Assembly (NCBI GenBank): GCA_937916515.1
Contig: CALFSX010000212.1
Span: forward strand, 44,569-108,568
Direction: 5' to 3'
Source: an uncultured Planctomycetaceae bacterium
GTDB taxonomy: Bacteria > Planctomycetota > Planctomycetia > Planctomycetales > Planctomycetaceae
DNA length: 64,000 nucleotides
The notes under the pieces were generated by a model, which was given only the letters and a program-made list of their open reading frames with translations, was not told the origin of the DNA and ran no database searches. Made by a program: the position numbers and the translations under genes. Positions 47,285 through 57,058 of the stretch are shown piece after piece; the stretch's first letter is position 1, and every line of letters begins with the position of its first letter.

Positions 47285-47950
47285 ATGCGTCGACACGCCC
47301 TCTCCTTTGTTAACGCGTTGGCACCTTTGGTTCTTGTGCTTTCGATTCAGTCTGTTTCGTTCGGTCAATCCGTCACTGTGAAAGCGGTTGAGGACGGATT
47401 TAGTGCCTTGTTTGATGGGAAGACCACAACAGGCTGGAACGGCGACACTTCGGTTTTTCGGATCGAAGACAACTGCATCGTTGGTGGTCAGCTAAAGGAA
47501 AAGATTCCTCACAATTTTTTTCTGGCCACTGACGCGGAGTATAACGACTTCGAACTTCGACTCGATTTTAAGCTTATTGGAGCGAATACGAATGCCGGTG
47601 TGCAGATTCGTAGTGAACGTATTCCGGATCATCACGAGATGATTGGCTATCAGGCAGACCTTGGGCAAAAATACTGGGGGGCTTTGTACGATGAGTCGCG
47701 ACGTCGCAAAGTGCTGATCGGTCCGGATCTGGATGAGCTGAACAAAGTTTTGAAGCTGGAAGATTGGAATTCTTACCGCATCGTCTGCAAAGGTCCGCGA
47801 ATTCAACTTTGGATCAATGATTTTCAAACCGTTGACTACACCGAAGCGGAGAAAGACATTCCGCTGAAGGGAAAAATCGCCGTGCAGATTCATGGTGGTC
47901 CCGCCGGTGAAGCGTGGTATCGCAACATCAGAATCAAACCATTGAAATAG
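47285..47950 (+). CDS. DUF1080 (3-keto-disaccharide hydrolase-like) secreted protein
   Basis: A 221-residue protein. The start at 47285 gives a signal peptide (ALSFVNALAPLVLVLSIQSVSFG). The DUF1080 domain follows, with the usual FSALFDGKTTTGWNG opening, GANTNAGVQIRSERIP and the C-terminal GKIAVQIHGGPAGEAWYRNIRIKPL. DUF1080 is a concanavalin-like jelly-roll that includes 3-keto-glycoside hydrolases and carbohydrate-binding proteins. It is one of the expanded families of planctomycetes. A second member lies at 62286. Repeat B copy 2 starts 48 nt after the stop. Confidence 0.88.
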   Translation: MRRHALSFVNALAPLVLVLSIQSVSFGQSVTVKAVEDGFSALFDGKTTTGWNGDTSVFRIEDNCIVGGQLKEKIPHNFFLATDAEYNDFELRLDFKLIGANTNAGVQIRSERIPDHHEMIGYQADLGQKYWGALYDESRRRKVLIGPDLDELNKVLKLEDWNSYRIVCKGPRIQLWINDFQTVDYTEAEKDIPLKGKIAVQIHGGPAGEAWYRNIRIKPLK

Positions 47951-47997
47951 CTGACTGCCGAACGCCAGTGCCTGTTTTTTTGCCTGAAATTTACCTT

Positions 47998-48084
47998 TTG
48001 TTGTGGACGGTTCTGGCTCGTGTGAACCAGCCCACATCTTCCGATTCGCGTTCTCTGGGGCCACAAATCAGCGAAATTCGCTGT
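47998..48084 (+). repeat. Dispersed repeat B, copy 2
   Basis: Same blocks as copy 1: TTGTTGTGGACGGTTCTGGC, CCCAC, ATTCGCGTTCTC, GGCCACAAATCAGCGAAAT and TCGCTGT. A small palindrome, CAGCGAAATTCGCTG, ends it. It lies between the DUF1080 stop and the ilvD start (48131), about 47 nt ahead of the latter. Confidence 0.7.
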
Positions 48085-48130
48085 TGGCGGTTCCTTTCCA
48101 CAAACTTCGAAAACCAAAGTTAGATTGCAT

Positions 48131-49828
48131 ATGTCTGAGTCGCCTGTAAATTGGAATAGTTCGCAACTAACTGCCGGATGGCAAAAGGGTGTGACCGCGT
48201 TCTACTACGCATTGGGAATGACTGAGGCAGACTTTGGAAAAGCGCAGGTTGCTATTGGTGTTCCGCTGCTGGAAGGAAATACCTGCAATGTTCATGCGTA
48301 TGAACTTGCGACACAGCTGAAGAAAGGTTGTGAAGACGCAGGCATGCTGGCCTTTCCATTTGGAACACCAGGAGTCAGCGACAATCTTTCCCAGGGTCAC
48401 GAAGGAGGTAACGCCAGTCTTCCGTCTCGTAACCTGATTGCCAACAGTGCGGAGTGTGTGGTAACGGCTCATTGTTACGACGCTTTGATCGGCATGCATC
48501 ATTGCGACAAAAACGGCCCCGGCTTTGCTATGACGTTGGCTCGCACCAATTACCCGGGGCTGATTGTGAGCGGCGGCAGCATTCTGCCTGGTTGTCATAA
48601 GGGAAAAGACGTCACAATTTTGGACGTCTACGATTCTCAAGCGGCTGTTTCCGTTGGTCAGATGACCGAAGCGGAAGGCGATGAAATTCTAAGATCGGCG
48701 TGCCCAGGGCCCGGCGGATGTGGCATCGCAGCATCTTTCAACACCTGGGGAATTGCCAGCGAAGCGATTGGGTTGATGCTTCCCGCCAGCAGTTCGATTC
48801 CGGCTGTTGATGCGGAAAAGCGAGCCGAATGTCTGCGAGTTGGAGCAGCATTGAAAGTACTTCTGGAAAAGAATATTCGCCCCAGAGACATCCTGACCAA
48901 AGCTGCATTTCGTAATGCGGCTGTTTCCATTGCGGCTGCGGGCGGATCAACGAATGGTGTGCTGCACCTTCTGGCACTGGCACGAGAAGCTGAAGTGGAA
49001 TTTGGTTTGCGAGATCTTCAACAGATCTTCCGAGAGACGCCCGTCCTGTGCAGCTTTGCTCCACGAGGAAGCCGCACAATGGTTGATCTACACCGCATTG
49101 GCGGGACTCCGGTCCTGCTGAAGCACTTGCTGGATTGCGGGCTGTTGGATGGATCGTGCATGACGGTGACCGGAAAAACAATGGCGGAGAACCTAAAGGA
49201 TGTTCCGGCTCCACCGGCGGATCAGGATTTAATCGTAAGTATGGAAAACTGCTACAAGCCGTTCGCTGACATGCAGATTTGCTTTGGCAATCTGGCTCCC
49301 GATGGCATTGTGTTTAAAGTTTCCAGCATGAAAGATCCAGTGTTTGAAGGTACGGCGATCTGTTTCGACGATCCTCGCGAAATTGTCAAGGCTGTGGAAG
49401 AACGTCGAATCAAGCCCGGCAGCGTGATTGTGCTGCGATATTGGGGGCCGGTCGCTTCAGGAATGCCTGAGGTGCTGGTTGCCACTGCCGCGTTGGCGGT
49501 TCCGGAACTGGATGGCAAAGTGGCGTTCATTTCTGACACGCGAGTGTCCGGCGTATCGCACGGGGCCATTGGAGTTCACTGTGCTCCAGAAGCTGCCGTC
49601 GGCGGCCCGATTGCCTGTGTTCAGGATGGAGACCTGATTAAGTTTGATCTGATCAACGGAACGTTGGATGTCAACATTTCCGACGATCAGTTGCTGCAGC
49701 GAAAGGAAGCTCTGAAGCCATGGGTTCCTCGCGATCCTCGCCGAGGATACCTGGCAGACTTCTGTGCGACGTCTGCTCAGGCAAACCACGGTTGCGTCAG
49801 TTCCGCGTTGATCCCTACGGCAAGGTGA
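48131..49828 (+). CDS. ilvD: IlvD/Edd family dehydratase, probably dihydroxy-acid dehydratase
   Basis: A 565-residue dehydratase for branched-chain amino acid synthesis. The three cluster-ligand cysteines are in place: GNTCNVH, HHCDKNGPG and ACPGPGGCG. The C-terminal SRTMVDLHRIGGTPVLLKHLLD and TVTGKTMAENL match DHAD well. The catalytic region ends in RGYLADFCA. The start at 48131 (MSESPVNW) is chosen over a TTG at 48125. Sugar-acid dehydratases of the same superfamily are possible alternatives, but the CPGPGGCG context fits IlvD. No ilvB, ilvC or leu gene is near. Confidence 0.9.
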   Translation: MSESPVNWNSSQLTAGWQKGVTAFYYALGMTEADFGKAQVAIGVPLLEGNTCNVHAYELATQLKKGCEDAGMLAFPFGTPGVSDNLSQGHEGGNASLPSRNLIANSAECVVTAHCYDALIGMHHCDKNGPGFAMTLARTNYPGLIVSGGSILPGCHKGKDVTILDVYDSQAAVSVGQMTEAEGDEILRSACPGPGGCGIAASFNTWGIASEAIGLMLPASSSIPAVDAEKRAECLRVGAALKVLLEKNIRPRDILTKAAFRNAAVSIAAAGGSTNGVLHLLALAREAEVEFGLRDLQQIFRETPVLCSFAPRGSRTMVDLHRIGGTPVLLKHLLDCGLLDGSCMTVTGKTMAENLKDVPAPPADQDLIVSMENCYKPFADMQICFGNLAPDGIVFKVSSMKDPVFEGTAICFDDPREIVKAVEERRIKPGSVIVLRYWGPVASGMPEVLVATAALAVPELDGKVAFISDTRVSGVSHGAIGVHCAPEAAVGGPIACVQDGDLIKFDLINGTLDVNISDDQLLQRKEALKPWVPRDPRRGYLADFCATSAQANHGCVSSALIPTAR

Positions 49829-49867
49829 TTGCCACTGGACACGAAATCGATAGCACTTTGAGGAATG

Positions 49868-51097
49868 TCAATTACCGATTGCGTACAGTGTTTCCTGACG
49901 TGCTCGCCCAGCGACACGAATGTAAATGCGATTGTCCACGATGGTGGGAGTTGCAAAGGATTCCGTGCCCAGCTGGTTGCGAGCAATTGCCTGAAAACGC
50001 TGTGGGTCTGCCTTAAAGACAAACGTGACACCGCGTTCGTTTGATGCGAATATCGTGTCTCCGACAAGTACTGGAGACGCGGATACTGGCCCCTGCAATC
50101 GTTCTTTCCATTGTTCTTTTCCGGTTTTTGCTTCCCAGCAGTATGCGAGACCATTGTCGTCAATGGCGTAAAGGTAGCCGTTGTGAATCAGCATGGATTG
50201 TTCATAGCACTTCACCTGGTTGCTCCACAGGATTGTTCCGGATCCATCCGCCTTTACCGCAACCGTTTCTTTCTTCGGATATCCACCACTGGCATACACG
50301 GTGTCTTCATCCCAGACGACAGTGCCACAGGTTGCCATGGTTAGACACTTTGCCGACCAGAGTGGTTGTCCGCTGCCTGGTGCATAAGACGCCAGCATCT
50401 CTGATCCGCTAAGGAATAACTGTTCTTTTCCAGCGACGGTTGCAACTATTGGTGACGACCAGTTTAGCTTTGCTGGACGCTGTTGTTGCCACACGAAATT
50501 CCCCGAAGTGGTGTCGAGCGCTTTCAGCCAGGCTCCTGTGTCGCAATCGCCGGATACGATCAGCGTGTTGTTATAAAGCGTTGGAGATGCGGCATAGCCG
50601 TATTCGTATTGCCGAGGCAGGAACGCGCCGACGTCCTGACGCCAGACGATTTCACCCTGCATGTTGATCGCGACGGCTTCAATTTTGTTGTGATGACAAA
50701 ACGTTGCATAGATGCGGGTTCCATCACTGCAGGCTGTTGAAGACGCGTGAGTGTTTTTCGCATGGAGTTTGGGGAAGCCGCCCTGGCTAATAATCGTCGC
50801 CCACTGTTGCTTACCAGACTTTCGATCGAAGCCAAAAACAGCCTGCCGCTCAGACTGCTCATCTGCACTCGTCAACACAATCAAGTCGCCAATGACAGTT
50901 GGTGAAGAGTGGCCTCGTCCGGGGACGTCCACCTTCCAAATTACGTTCTTCGTTTCTGTCCACGTCGTTGGAACGTTTTGCCCGGGAGCGGCGACGTTGT
51001 TACTGTTGGGGCCACGCCATTGAGCCCAGTCTGCCGCAAAAGTTGGCGAATTGAATAGCAGCAGGGTAAAGATGGTTAAGGCTAAGCGTGTGAGCAT
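49868..51097 (-). CDS. Exported PQQ-like beta-propeller protein
   Basis: A 409-residue exported protein (signal peptide MLTRLALTIFTLLLFNSPTFA). It begins with the planctomycete signature WAQWRGPNSNN (WRGP at 27-30). It then repeats the PQQ-like blade pattern GxxxWxx and AxDxxTGxxxWxx, for example VFGFDRKSGKQQWATI, LKALDTTSGNFVWQQ and GLAYCWEAKTGKEQW. About seven blades are expected. It lacks obvious dehydrogenase catalytic motifs, so it is more likely a scaffold than an alcohol dehydrogenase. The protein is periplasmic or exported. It converges with ilvD. Confidence 0.9.
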   Translation of the reverse strand: MLTRLALTIFTLLLFNSPTFAADWAQWRGPNSNNVAAPGQNVPTTWTETKNVIWKVDVPGRGHSSPTVIGDLIVLTSADEQSERQAVFGFDRKSGKQQWATIISQGGFPKLHAKNTHASSTACSDGTRIYATFCHHNKIEAVAINMQGEIVWRQDVGAFLPRQYEYGYAASPTLYNNTLIVSGDCDTGAWLKALDTTSGNFVWQQQRPAKLNWSSPIVATVAGKEQLFLSGSEMLASYAPGSGQPLWSAKCLTMATCGTVVWDEDTVYASGGYPKKETVAVKADGSGTILWSNQVKCYEQSMLIHNGYLYAIDDNGLAYCWEAKTGKEQWKERLQGPVSASPVLVGDTIFASNERGVTFVFKADPQRFQAIARNQLGTESFATPTIVDNRIYIRVAGRARQETLYAIGN

Positions 51098-51364
51098 TGT
51101 GGTGGCTTCCGAAATGGTCTGGCGAAATCATTTAGTGGCCAGTGTCGCTTCGTACGCTATTCCGTCAAGTTGTTCGGCTTGAAACTAAGCACAACATCAT
51201 AAGTTTTGTTCGCCTGTCTGCTATTGAAGCAACTCACGCGTCGCCAGTCGTGTGGGCAAGTCACCAGTTGAAGATTCTGCGTAAGGCTCGTCAGTGCGTG
51301 AGGCGTGATTGAGATTCGTCCATCACATTGGTTTAACGATGGACGGACCTCAGGCTTCATACGA

Positions 51365-52444
51365 CTAATGTTTAACCAACACGACGACTGTCATTCGTCG
51401 TTGGTCGTCATTCTGCGGGAACAAACCAACTGCCGAAAGGCTTCCGACGACTACGGGGTGGTCGATCTGACAGATGGTGTTGCATTCCATGGTGTGTAGT
51501 CCCAGCTTAAAGCGATCCAATTCACTGCCGGATGCTTCTTTTAGCGAAACATCTGTGATCGTTGACAGCGTTGTCTGCAGCTGAATCTGCACTCCTTCTC
51601 CCTGCCAGGTTTCCAGCATTCGGGGAGTCACACTTGCGACAATGCCGACGTCTGTTTGATTGACGATCAGTTGCTCACCCATCGCCCCGGCGCCGACAAC
51701 TGGCACCTTCCCGACTATCAAAGGCATTTTTTGGATGCTGTTCAGGTTGCTGGTGAAGCGGCTTCGCCCGCGTACGGTCGCGTGAAATCCACCTGTGGAC
51801 TCGCAGGCATTGTTGACTTCGGTCAGTGCCTTTTCGGTCGCCAGCGTCAGCGAAAGTTCCCGAAGCTCTTCTGCATTCAACGGTAGCCACCAGATTTCCA
51901 TTGATACCGTTTGCCCGCCAAGTGTGTTGTCCAGAAGTTGCTTCAGGAAGGCCGACACCAACTTGTGATTTGATTCAGTTTGACGAATCAGCAGTGTGTC
52001 ATTGACTGCTGAAATCGTGGCATTTCCACCGTTGAGTTCCCATGATGGTGAATCAATTGAGTCCGCAAGAGTTTGGATCAAATCAGCGTGTTGGTCGTCG
52101 GACTTGTAAACTCTGATTCCACGCGACCTCAGCACCTGAGGCTGCTGCCAGGCACCTGTTCCACCGCCCCCGCCTAATTGAGTTGTTGAGTTTGTATGTG
52201 AGAACGGCGTCGCCGGAATGCTAAAGAATCCGCCGCCACCGCCGAGTCCCTGTTGGCCCATTTGTTCGTTGATGGATTGCGGCGAAGTGTTGTCATTGTT
52301 GACAAGTTCACCCAGAGGATAGAACTTCAACGCCATTGGCTCGTCAACCGCTCGTTTTTCATCAGGCACAGCGTCTTGTGCGATTGCGTTTGTGCATAGC
52401 TTTAGACACAGAATCAGGCAAACGACGGATGCGAGTGGTTTCAT
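51365..52444 (-). CDS. Secretin-like exported protein, gate region incomplete
   Basis: A 359-residue exported protein. The start at 52444 gives a signal peptide (MKPLASVVCLILCLKLCTNAIA); an upstream Met at 52498 is less likely. A glycine-rich stretch (GGGGGFFSIPATPF, GGGGGTGAW) lies in the first third. A secretin N-domain-like region follows (LADSIDSPSWELNGGNATISAVNDTLLIRQT). The rest resembles the N3/secretin beta-rich part of GspD/PilQ (QTVSMEIWWLP, LIVNQTDVGIVASVTPRML), ending VVGSLSAVGLFPQND. It is shorter than a normal secretin (about 600 residues). It may be a partial or specialised secretin relative. The neighbours are unrelated. Confidence 0.65.
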   Translation of the reverse strand: MKPLASVVCLILCLKLCTNAIAQDAVPDEKRAVDEPMALKFYPLGELVNNDNTSPQSINEQMGQQGLGGGGGFFSIPATPFSHTNSTTQLGGGGGTGAWQQPQVLRSRGIRVYKSDDQHADLIQTLADSIDSPSWELNGGNATISAVNDTLLIRQTESNHKLVSAFLKQLLDNTLGGQTVSMEIWWLPLNAEELRELSLTLATEKALTEVNNACESTGGFHATVRGRSRFTSNLNSIQKMPLIVGKVPVVGAGAMGEQLIVNQTDVGIVASVTPRMLETWQGEGVQIQLQTTLSTITDVSLKEASGSELDRFKLGLHTMECNTICQIDHPVVVGSLSAVGLFPQNDDQRRMTVVVLVKH

Positions 52445-52763
52445 GGGGAGATTCCGGTGGTGTTTGAGAGGGCTTGGGCAAAGGCCAACGTGGTCCATGC
52501 TGGCTTAGTCTTATCAGTTACGTGTTTTCGGCGTACTGACCGCCAACTGTCGCGAGTGACGGGGTTTACCCATCAGCTTTGTCGCACACACGAGCCTGTG
52601 ATTTAGACGGCATTGGCCCAAATTCAGACGGCGAATCAGGCCGCCCTGCTCCATTACGCAAACGTCTCAGCATAATCCGGAAGAATCGTGGACAAAATCA
52701 GAGTTTGGGAAGATCTATTTCATCAGCGGCAACTTTCGGCAGCGTGAACCATGGAAGCGTTTC

Positions 52764-53651
52764 ATGAACTTCTTCGTAGTCTTCATCGCCAGCGGGCAAT
52801 CATTCTTTGCCGGTGCATTGCTGATTGTTTGTGCTACGTTGGTGGGTGCAAAAGCCCGTTCAACATGGAGCAAGCGGCTGGATTCTCTTGTGCTGTTTCT
52901 GGGACTCTTGTTGGCCATTCTTTCTGCAACGCCGCTGCCAATATTTGTTTGGCTTGTTCTTTGCGGATGTACTGTTTGCCTGTTTCGACGTTCGTTGAGC
53001 ACGAAAAAGTGGTTGGTGGGCCTGGTATGCACAATGTGGTGTACGGCTGCGATTAATGAAACTCGTTGGCAGCTGACTCCTCAGTTGCCTCAGCAAATAC
53101 GACGTCAGAACCTGCCTCTGGTTGTATTGGCTGATTCAGTAACGGCGGGGCTTGGCGAAGGTGAAGCGATTACGTGGCCGCAGCTGTTGGCTTCAAAAAG
53201 TGAATTCGAAGTGATTGATCTGTCTCATGTTGGTGAAACAGTTGCTTCAGCGACAAAGAGATCTCAGCAATATGAACTGCCAGAACACGCGGTGTTTATT
53301 CTGGAACTCGGAGGCAACGATATTCTTGGCTCAGCGTCATCGGCGCAGTTTGAGGCCGATCTGGAAAAGCTGCTGGCTTCACTTGATACGCCAAACCATC
53401 ACATTTTCATGTTCGAGTTGCCGCTGATTCCGTTTCACAACAGTTGGGGGCTGATTCAGCGAAAAGCAGCCACAAAACATGGAGTTTTGTTGATTCCGAA
53501 ATGGCGATTGGCGTCGGTGTTTTCCGGGTCGACCTCCACTGTGGATTCGATCCATCTTTCACAGGAAGGACACAACCGAATGCAGGAAATCGTTACAACA
53601 GTCTTAGGCCTGCCAAGTAGGTCATGGGTGGCCCCCGATTTGGCTTCTTGA
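52764..53651 (+). CDS. SGNH/GDSL-family hydrolase with N-terminal membrane region
   Basis: A 295-residue protein. Residues about 1-95 are hydrophobic, with two to three membrane helices (FFAGALLIVCATLVG, LVLFLGLLLAILSA, FVWLVLCGCTVCLF). The SGNH domain begins near 115 with block I VLADSVTAGLGEGE (nucleophile S125). Block III is GGND (182-185), and block V is DSIHLSQEGH (D261, H264), so the Ser-His-Asp triad is complete. The usual GDS is replaced by ADS. It is probably a membrane-anchored lipase/esterase or deacylase acting on an envelope glycan or lipid. No clear operon partner is present. Confidence 0.88.
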   Translation: MNFFVVFIASGQSFFAGALLIVCATLVGAKARSTWSKRLDSLVLFLGLLLAILSATPLPIFVWLVLCGCTVCLFRRSLSTKKWLVGLVCTMWCTAAINETRWQLTPQLPQQIRRQNLPLVVLADSVTAGLGEGEAITWPQLLASKSEFEVIDLSHVGETVASATKRSQQYELPEHAVFILELGGNDILGSASSAQFEADLEKLLASLDTPNHHIFMFELPLIPFHNSWGLIQRKAATKHGVLLIPKWRLASVFSGSTSTVDSIHLSQEGHNRMQEIVTTVLGLPSRSWVAPDLAS

Positions 53652-53701
53652 TTGTTGTCAGTACCTGAAACTGCAGCATGCCGTTTCATCAAGCCCGGAA
53701 G

Positions 53702-56700
53702 CTAACGGATGACTACTGGCAGTGCGACCAGTTCTTTGTCTTGCGGAATGAAGTAAGGGAAAGCATGTGTTTCAATTCGCGTTTCAAATTCGTCCACAGC
53801 AGACTTTCTTAAAGCTTTGTCTTTTTGATGCCTCGCTTCCATCAATGCGACTGCATTGCCAAGGTTCGCTCGCCAGATCGGCTCGCTGTTCCCCTGCACC
53901 AGCAATTCAGCGATTAACATAAGTTGTGGATCGGAAGGTGGCTCAGCAAATTCGCGATTTCTTGACGCTGTGGGTATTTGGCTCGCAATGATGGGACTTA
54001 GGTCCTGCGCGCGGTTCGTGACTCTTAGCAGGAAGACCGTTGTGCTGCCTTCGTCGATAAGTAGACCATTGTCCAGCAGTTTTGCTTTCAACGATTTTTG
54101 CAGTGCTTCTCGCACTTCAATTGCTTCGGCACCGGAATCTCCCACAATCACCGACACTTTCACTGAATCGTCGGGATGCAGAAGCGACGTGGCCTTGTTT
54201 TTCATCGCTTCCAGAGATGCATCAATTTCAGCCCAGGGGATTTCGGTAATCTGCAGTTCTTCAGGAGCCGTGGAAAGTGAAGCACACAGGTGATTGTCAT
54301 CCAGTATTCCCAGAGTATTAACAGGATGGTTGCCGGTTTCAGCGAGAGCGACGATGCGTTCTGATCCTCGATCAAAAATATTGTTGCAAACCAGCCAGGC
54401 TTTTCGTTCAGGAAACCACTGCAGCGGATTGTTAAACATTGAAAGGTTATCTCGAATGGGTCGTTCAATCGTCAATTCGCCTCGGCCATTCCAGCACAGA
54501 AGCCGAGCTCCATTCAGCGTTGAGATTGCCGCAAGTTCCTGATTGTCTGCCGAAAAACCGAGTGACTTCAGCGACGAATAGACCGCTTGCGCTTTTGCGT
54601 TTGCAGCCGCGCTTCGCGAATTACCAAAGTAGCGAGTCATCACGGCCAACGGTTTACCCGATTGCGAGTCACAAACGGCCAGTTGGTTTTGAACCACGGC
54701 TGCGATGTACTGACTGTCGTTTGATATGGCAACGTTGCCGCTGTTGATTTTTGCGTCGGCGATTTTTTGTGGCTTTCGCGATTTACCGTCTTCGCAGTTC
54801 CATACCAGAAATTCGTCTGACCAACGATCGCCGACAAGCAATGACTTTGATGTCAGCAAAATTGTATCGACAAACCGCTTGTTGTCGCCCGCAGCTGTAA
54901 ACAGTGTCTTCCCTGTATCTGTGTCCCAAACGCTGACGTCTGTTCCCTGCTGACCGAAACTATGGGATGCGGCTGCGAGAAATTTCCCATCTGCGGACAG
55001 TACCGTTGGTACGTCGTTTTTGATCTCGCCTTGCAAAGTCGAAACAACGGTCTGCATCTTGACAGACCACACCTTATTTCCCACAACGAAAACAGGGCAA
55101 CCTGCGGGGCCGAATGTTGTCGATTCCGTGGCGTTTCCAACAATGAATGGAGTTCCAGGATTATCCGTCGTTTGAAATGCGGATTCCAGGTTGGAATGGG
55201 GTGTTAGATCTGCAGCCGGTTCTGATGCTGGGGATTCTGTGACTGTTGTCTTACTTACCAGGCTTCCTACGATTTCTGGTTTTCGCGTGTCGTTTTCATT
55301 AGCGGGTGCGAAAGCTGTGCGTGTTTCGATCGGGCTGTTCCTGGTTGGCCCCGTATCGCTTTGGGAAAGAGTTTTGTCATCTTCACCTTCGGCAACGCGG
55401 CCCTGCGTTGGCTGATTTTTCTTTTCACCAGCAGGCTTTTTTCTGGGCTGCTGATTTTTGGGAGTTGCCGCTGGTGCTTGATTGTCGACTGGGGATTCGT
55501 ATGAACCGGCCACATCTGTTTCGCCGAGTGTCATGTAGTAGGCGGCGTAAACGACTGCAGAAAAACAGAAAACAACGCCGGCTGCAAGGGCCGCCCACGG
55601 ATGGACCTTCACTCCAAAAATATCAAGCTCAGCTGAATTGTCAGCTTGTCGGGACCGAACTTTGCTGGCCGACCTAACTTTGCCTTTTCGTGGGGGAAGT
55701 TTCGCTGCCGGAGGAGCTTCCAGCCATGTTGATGCCAAGCGAGAACTGGATGCCGATGATGGCTGTTTCTTTTTCGCCGCTGCAGTTCGCATGGCCGAAC
55801 TTCGATTTGCCGGAGCACGCGTGGCAGCAGATCGAGCGGCAGCGGGCGATCGCTTTTTTGTAACGCTGCTGCGACTGGAACTTTGACTTGAACTGGAATG
55901 ATCTGAAGGTGTGCCGTTCAAAATTGCAGGATCGACCGGATACTGAGAGCTGGATGACGGAGTTCGCAGACCATCCAGCACGGCTTCAGCAAACTCTTCG
56001 CAGCTGGAAAATCTGTTAGCTGGAGATTTCTCAATGCTTTTCTGAACAGCCAAAGCTAGGTCGCGTGGGATATCTGATCGGAACGATGAAAGCAGTTCCA
56101 GCTTCTTCTGCGTCTGATTGATCATGGTCGCCGTGGCGCTTTTGCCCTGCATTGGAGGGCGGCCACACATCGCATGATAAACCGTCATTCCCAGCGAATA
56201 CTGATCGGCGCGTCCGTCGTAGGCTCCCCCAAGAATTATTTCCGGCGACAGGTAGTTGGGTGTCCCCAGTACCACGCCAGACGCAGTGCCGCTGGAATTG
56301 AGTTCGGTGTGTTCGCCGTGCATGATCTTTGTCAGACCGAAGTCGCCCACATAGGCGTTGTCGTCGCTGTCGAACAGAATGTTTGCCGGCTTGACGTCTC
56401 TGTGAACCATGCCCTGCTTGAAGCAAAAATCCAAAGCTCTGGCCACTTCACGAATCCACGATTGCAGCGATTCCGGCGACATCTGATTCAGGTCATTGGA
56501 ATTTTTTTTCATGCGGTCCGACAACGTACCGCCGGAAAGCAGTTGCATCACCACGTACGGCAATTCCGCATGTTCGCCAACGTCAAGCACTTTCACGACA
56601 TGCGGATGGAACAGTCTAACCAGCAGTTGACTCTCACGCCGAAACCGGTCACGAAAGTCATCTGTTGTAATCTTTTCCGGCTTGGGGACTTTGACAATGA

Positions 56701-57058
56701 CGTCTGTTTCAAGCCGATTGTCTGAGGCTCGAAAAACATAAGCCATGCTGCCAGAACCGAACTGGGAGATGATCTTATAGCGACCTCCCGCCAGGCTGGT
56801 GCCCACGAGGTCTTCTGGTCGAGTTGTTTTCGGCGTTGTTATTGTTGCTGTTCTTGCTGTCTGCTGCTTCAGAAACCTGGAGTTGCCGGAACTGACAGGT
56901 AGTCGTTTTAGCCTTCTTGCACTCTGAGGTTCTTCATTGTCTATCGCCGTGTCTGCAGACTTGATGGATTCACTGGCCGAAGACGCCTGGTCTACTGCCG
57001 CGCGATTTCCTTCGCGATTTTCTTCTCCGGGCTGAGGCTGTACGGAAGTTGCTGTCAT
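53702..57058 (-). CDS. Giant Ser/Thr kinase with basic linker, membrane helix and propeller-like domain
   Basis: A 1118-residue kinase. The start at 57058 is taken because the frame from there begins with a plausible disordered segment; a Met at 57121 is the alternative. The kinase domain is at about 93-355, with FGSGSMAYVF, VIVKVPKP, HRDVKPAN near 218, DFGLT and a SPE variant of APE. A Ser/Lys/Arg/Ala-rich segment follows (SSVTKKRSPAAARSAATRAP), then a membrane helix at about 486-508 (WAALAAGVVFCFSAVVYAAYYM). The 600-residue exterior part has WD40/YVTN-like repeats (LSADGKFLAAASHSFG, VWDTDTGKTLF). It could sense a periplasmic signal. No substrate is known. Confidence 0.92.
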   Translation of the reverse strand: MTATSVQPQPGEENREGNRAAVDQASSASESIKSADTAIDNEEPQSARRLKRLPVSSGNSRFLKQQTARTATITTPKTTRPEDLVGTSLAGGRYKIISQFGSGSMAYVFRASDNRLETDVIVKVPKPEKITTDDFRDRFRRESQLLVRLFHPHVVKVLDVGEHAELPYVVMQLLSGGTLSDRMKKNSNDLNQMSPESLQSWIREVARALDFCFKQGMVHRDVKPANILFDSDDNAYVGDFGLTKIMHGEHTELNSSGTASGVVLGTPNYLSPEIILGGAYDGRADQYSLGMTVYHAMCGRPPMQGKSATATMINQTQKKLELLSSFRSDIPRDLALAVQKSIEKSPANRFSSCEEFAEAVLDGLRTPSSSSQYPVDPAILNGTPSDHSSSSQSSSRSSVTKKRSPAAARSAATRAPANRSSAMRTAAAKKKQPSSASSSRLASTWLEAPPAAKLPPRKGKVRSASKVRSRQADNSAELDIFGVKVHPWAALAAGVVFCFSAVVYAAYYMTLGETDVAGSYESPVDNQAPAATPKNQQPRKKPAGEKKNQPTQGRVAEGEDDKTLSQSDTGPTRNSPIETRTAFAPANENDTRKPEIVGSLVSKTTVTESPASEPAADLTPHSNLESAFQTTDNPGTPFIVGNATESTTFGPAGCPVFVVGNKVWSVKMQTVVSTLQGEIKNDVPTVLSADGKFLAAASHSFGQQGTDVSVWDTDTGKTLFTAAGDNKRFVDTILLTSKSLLVGDRWSDEFLVWNCEDGKSRKPQKIADAKINSGNVAISNDSQYIAAVVQNQLAVCDSQSGKPLAVMTRYFGNSRSAAANAKAQAVYSSLKSLGFSADNQELAAISTLNGARLLCWNGRGELTIERPIRDNLSMFNNPLQWFPERKAWLVCNNIFDRGSERIVALAETGNHPVNTLGILDDNHLCASLSTAPEELQITEIPWAEIDASLEAMKNKATSLLHPDDSVKVSVIVGDSGAEAIEVREALQKSLKAKLLDNGLLIDEGSTTVFLLRVTNRAQDLSPIIASQIPTASRNREFAEPPSDPQLMLIAELLVQGNSEPIWRANLGNAVALMEARHQKDKALRKSAVDEFETRIETHAFPYFIPQDKELVALPVVIR

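Noticed and set aside
51317..51345. Hairpin CGTCCATC/GATGGACG after the secretin-like gene
   Set aside because: Only 8 bp with a 13-nt loop and no T-run; could be chance.
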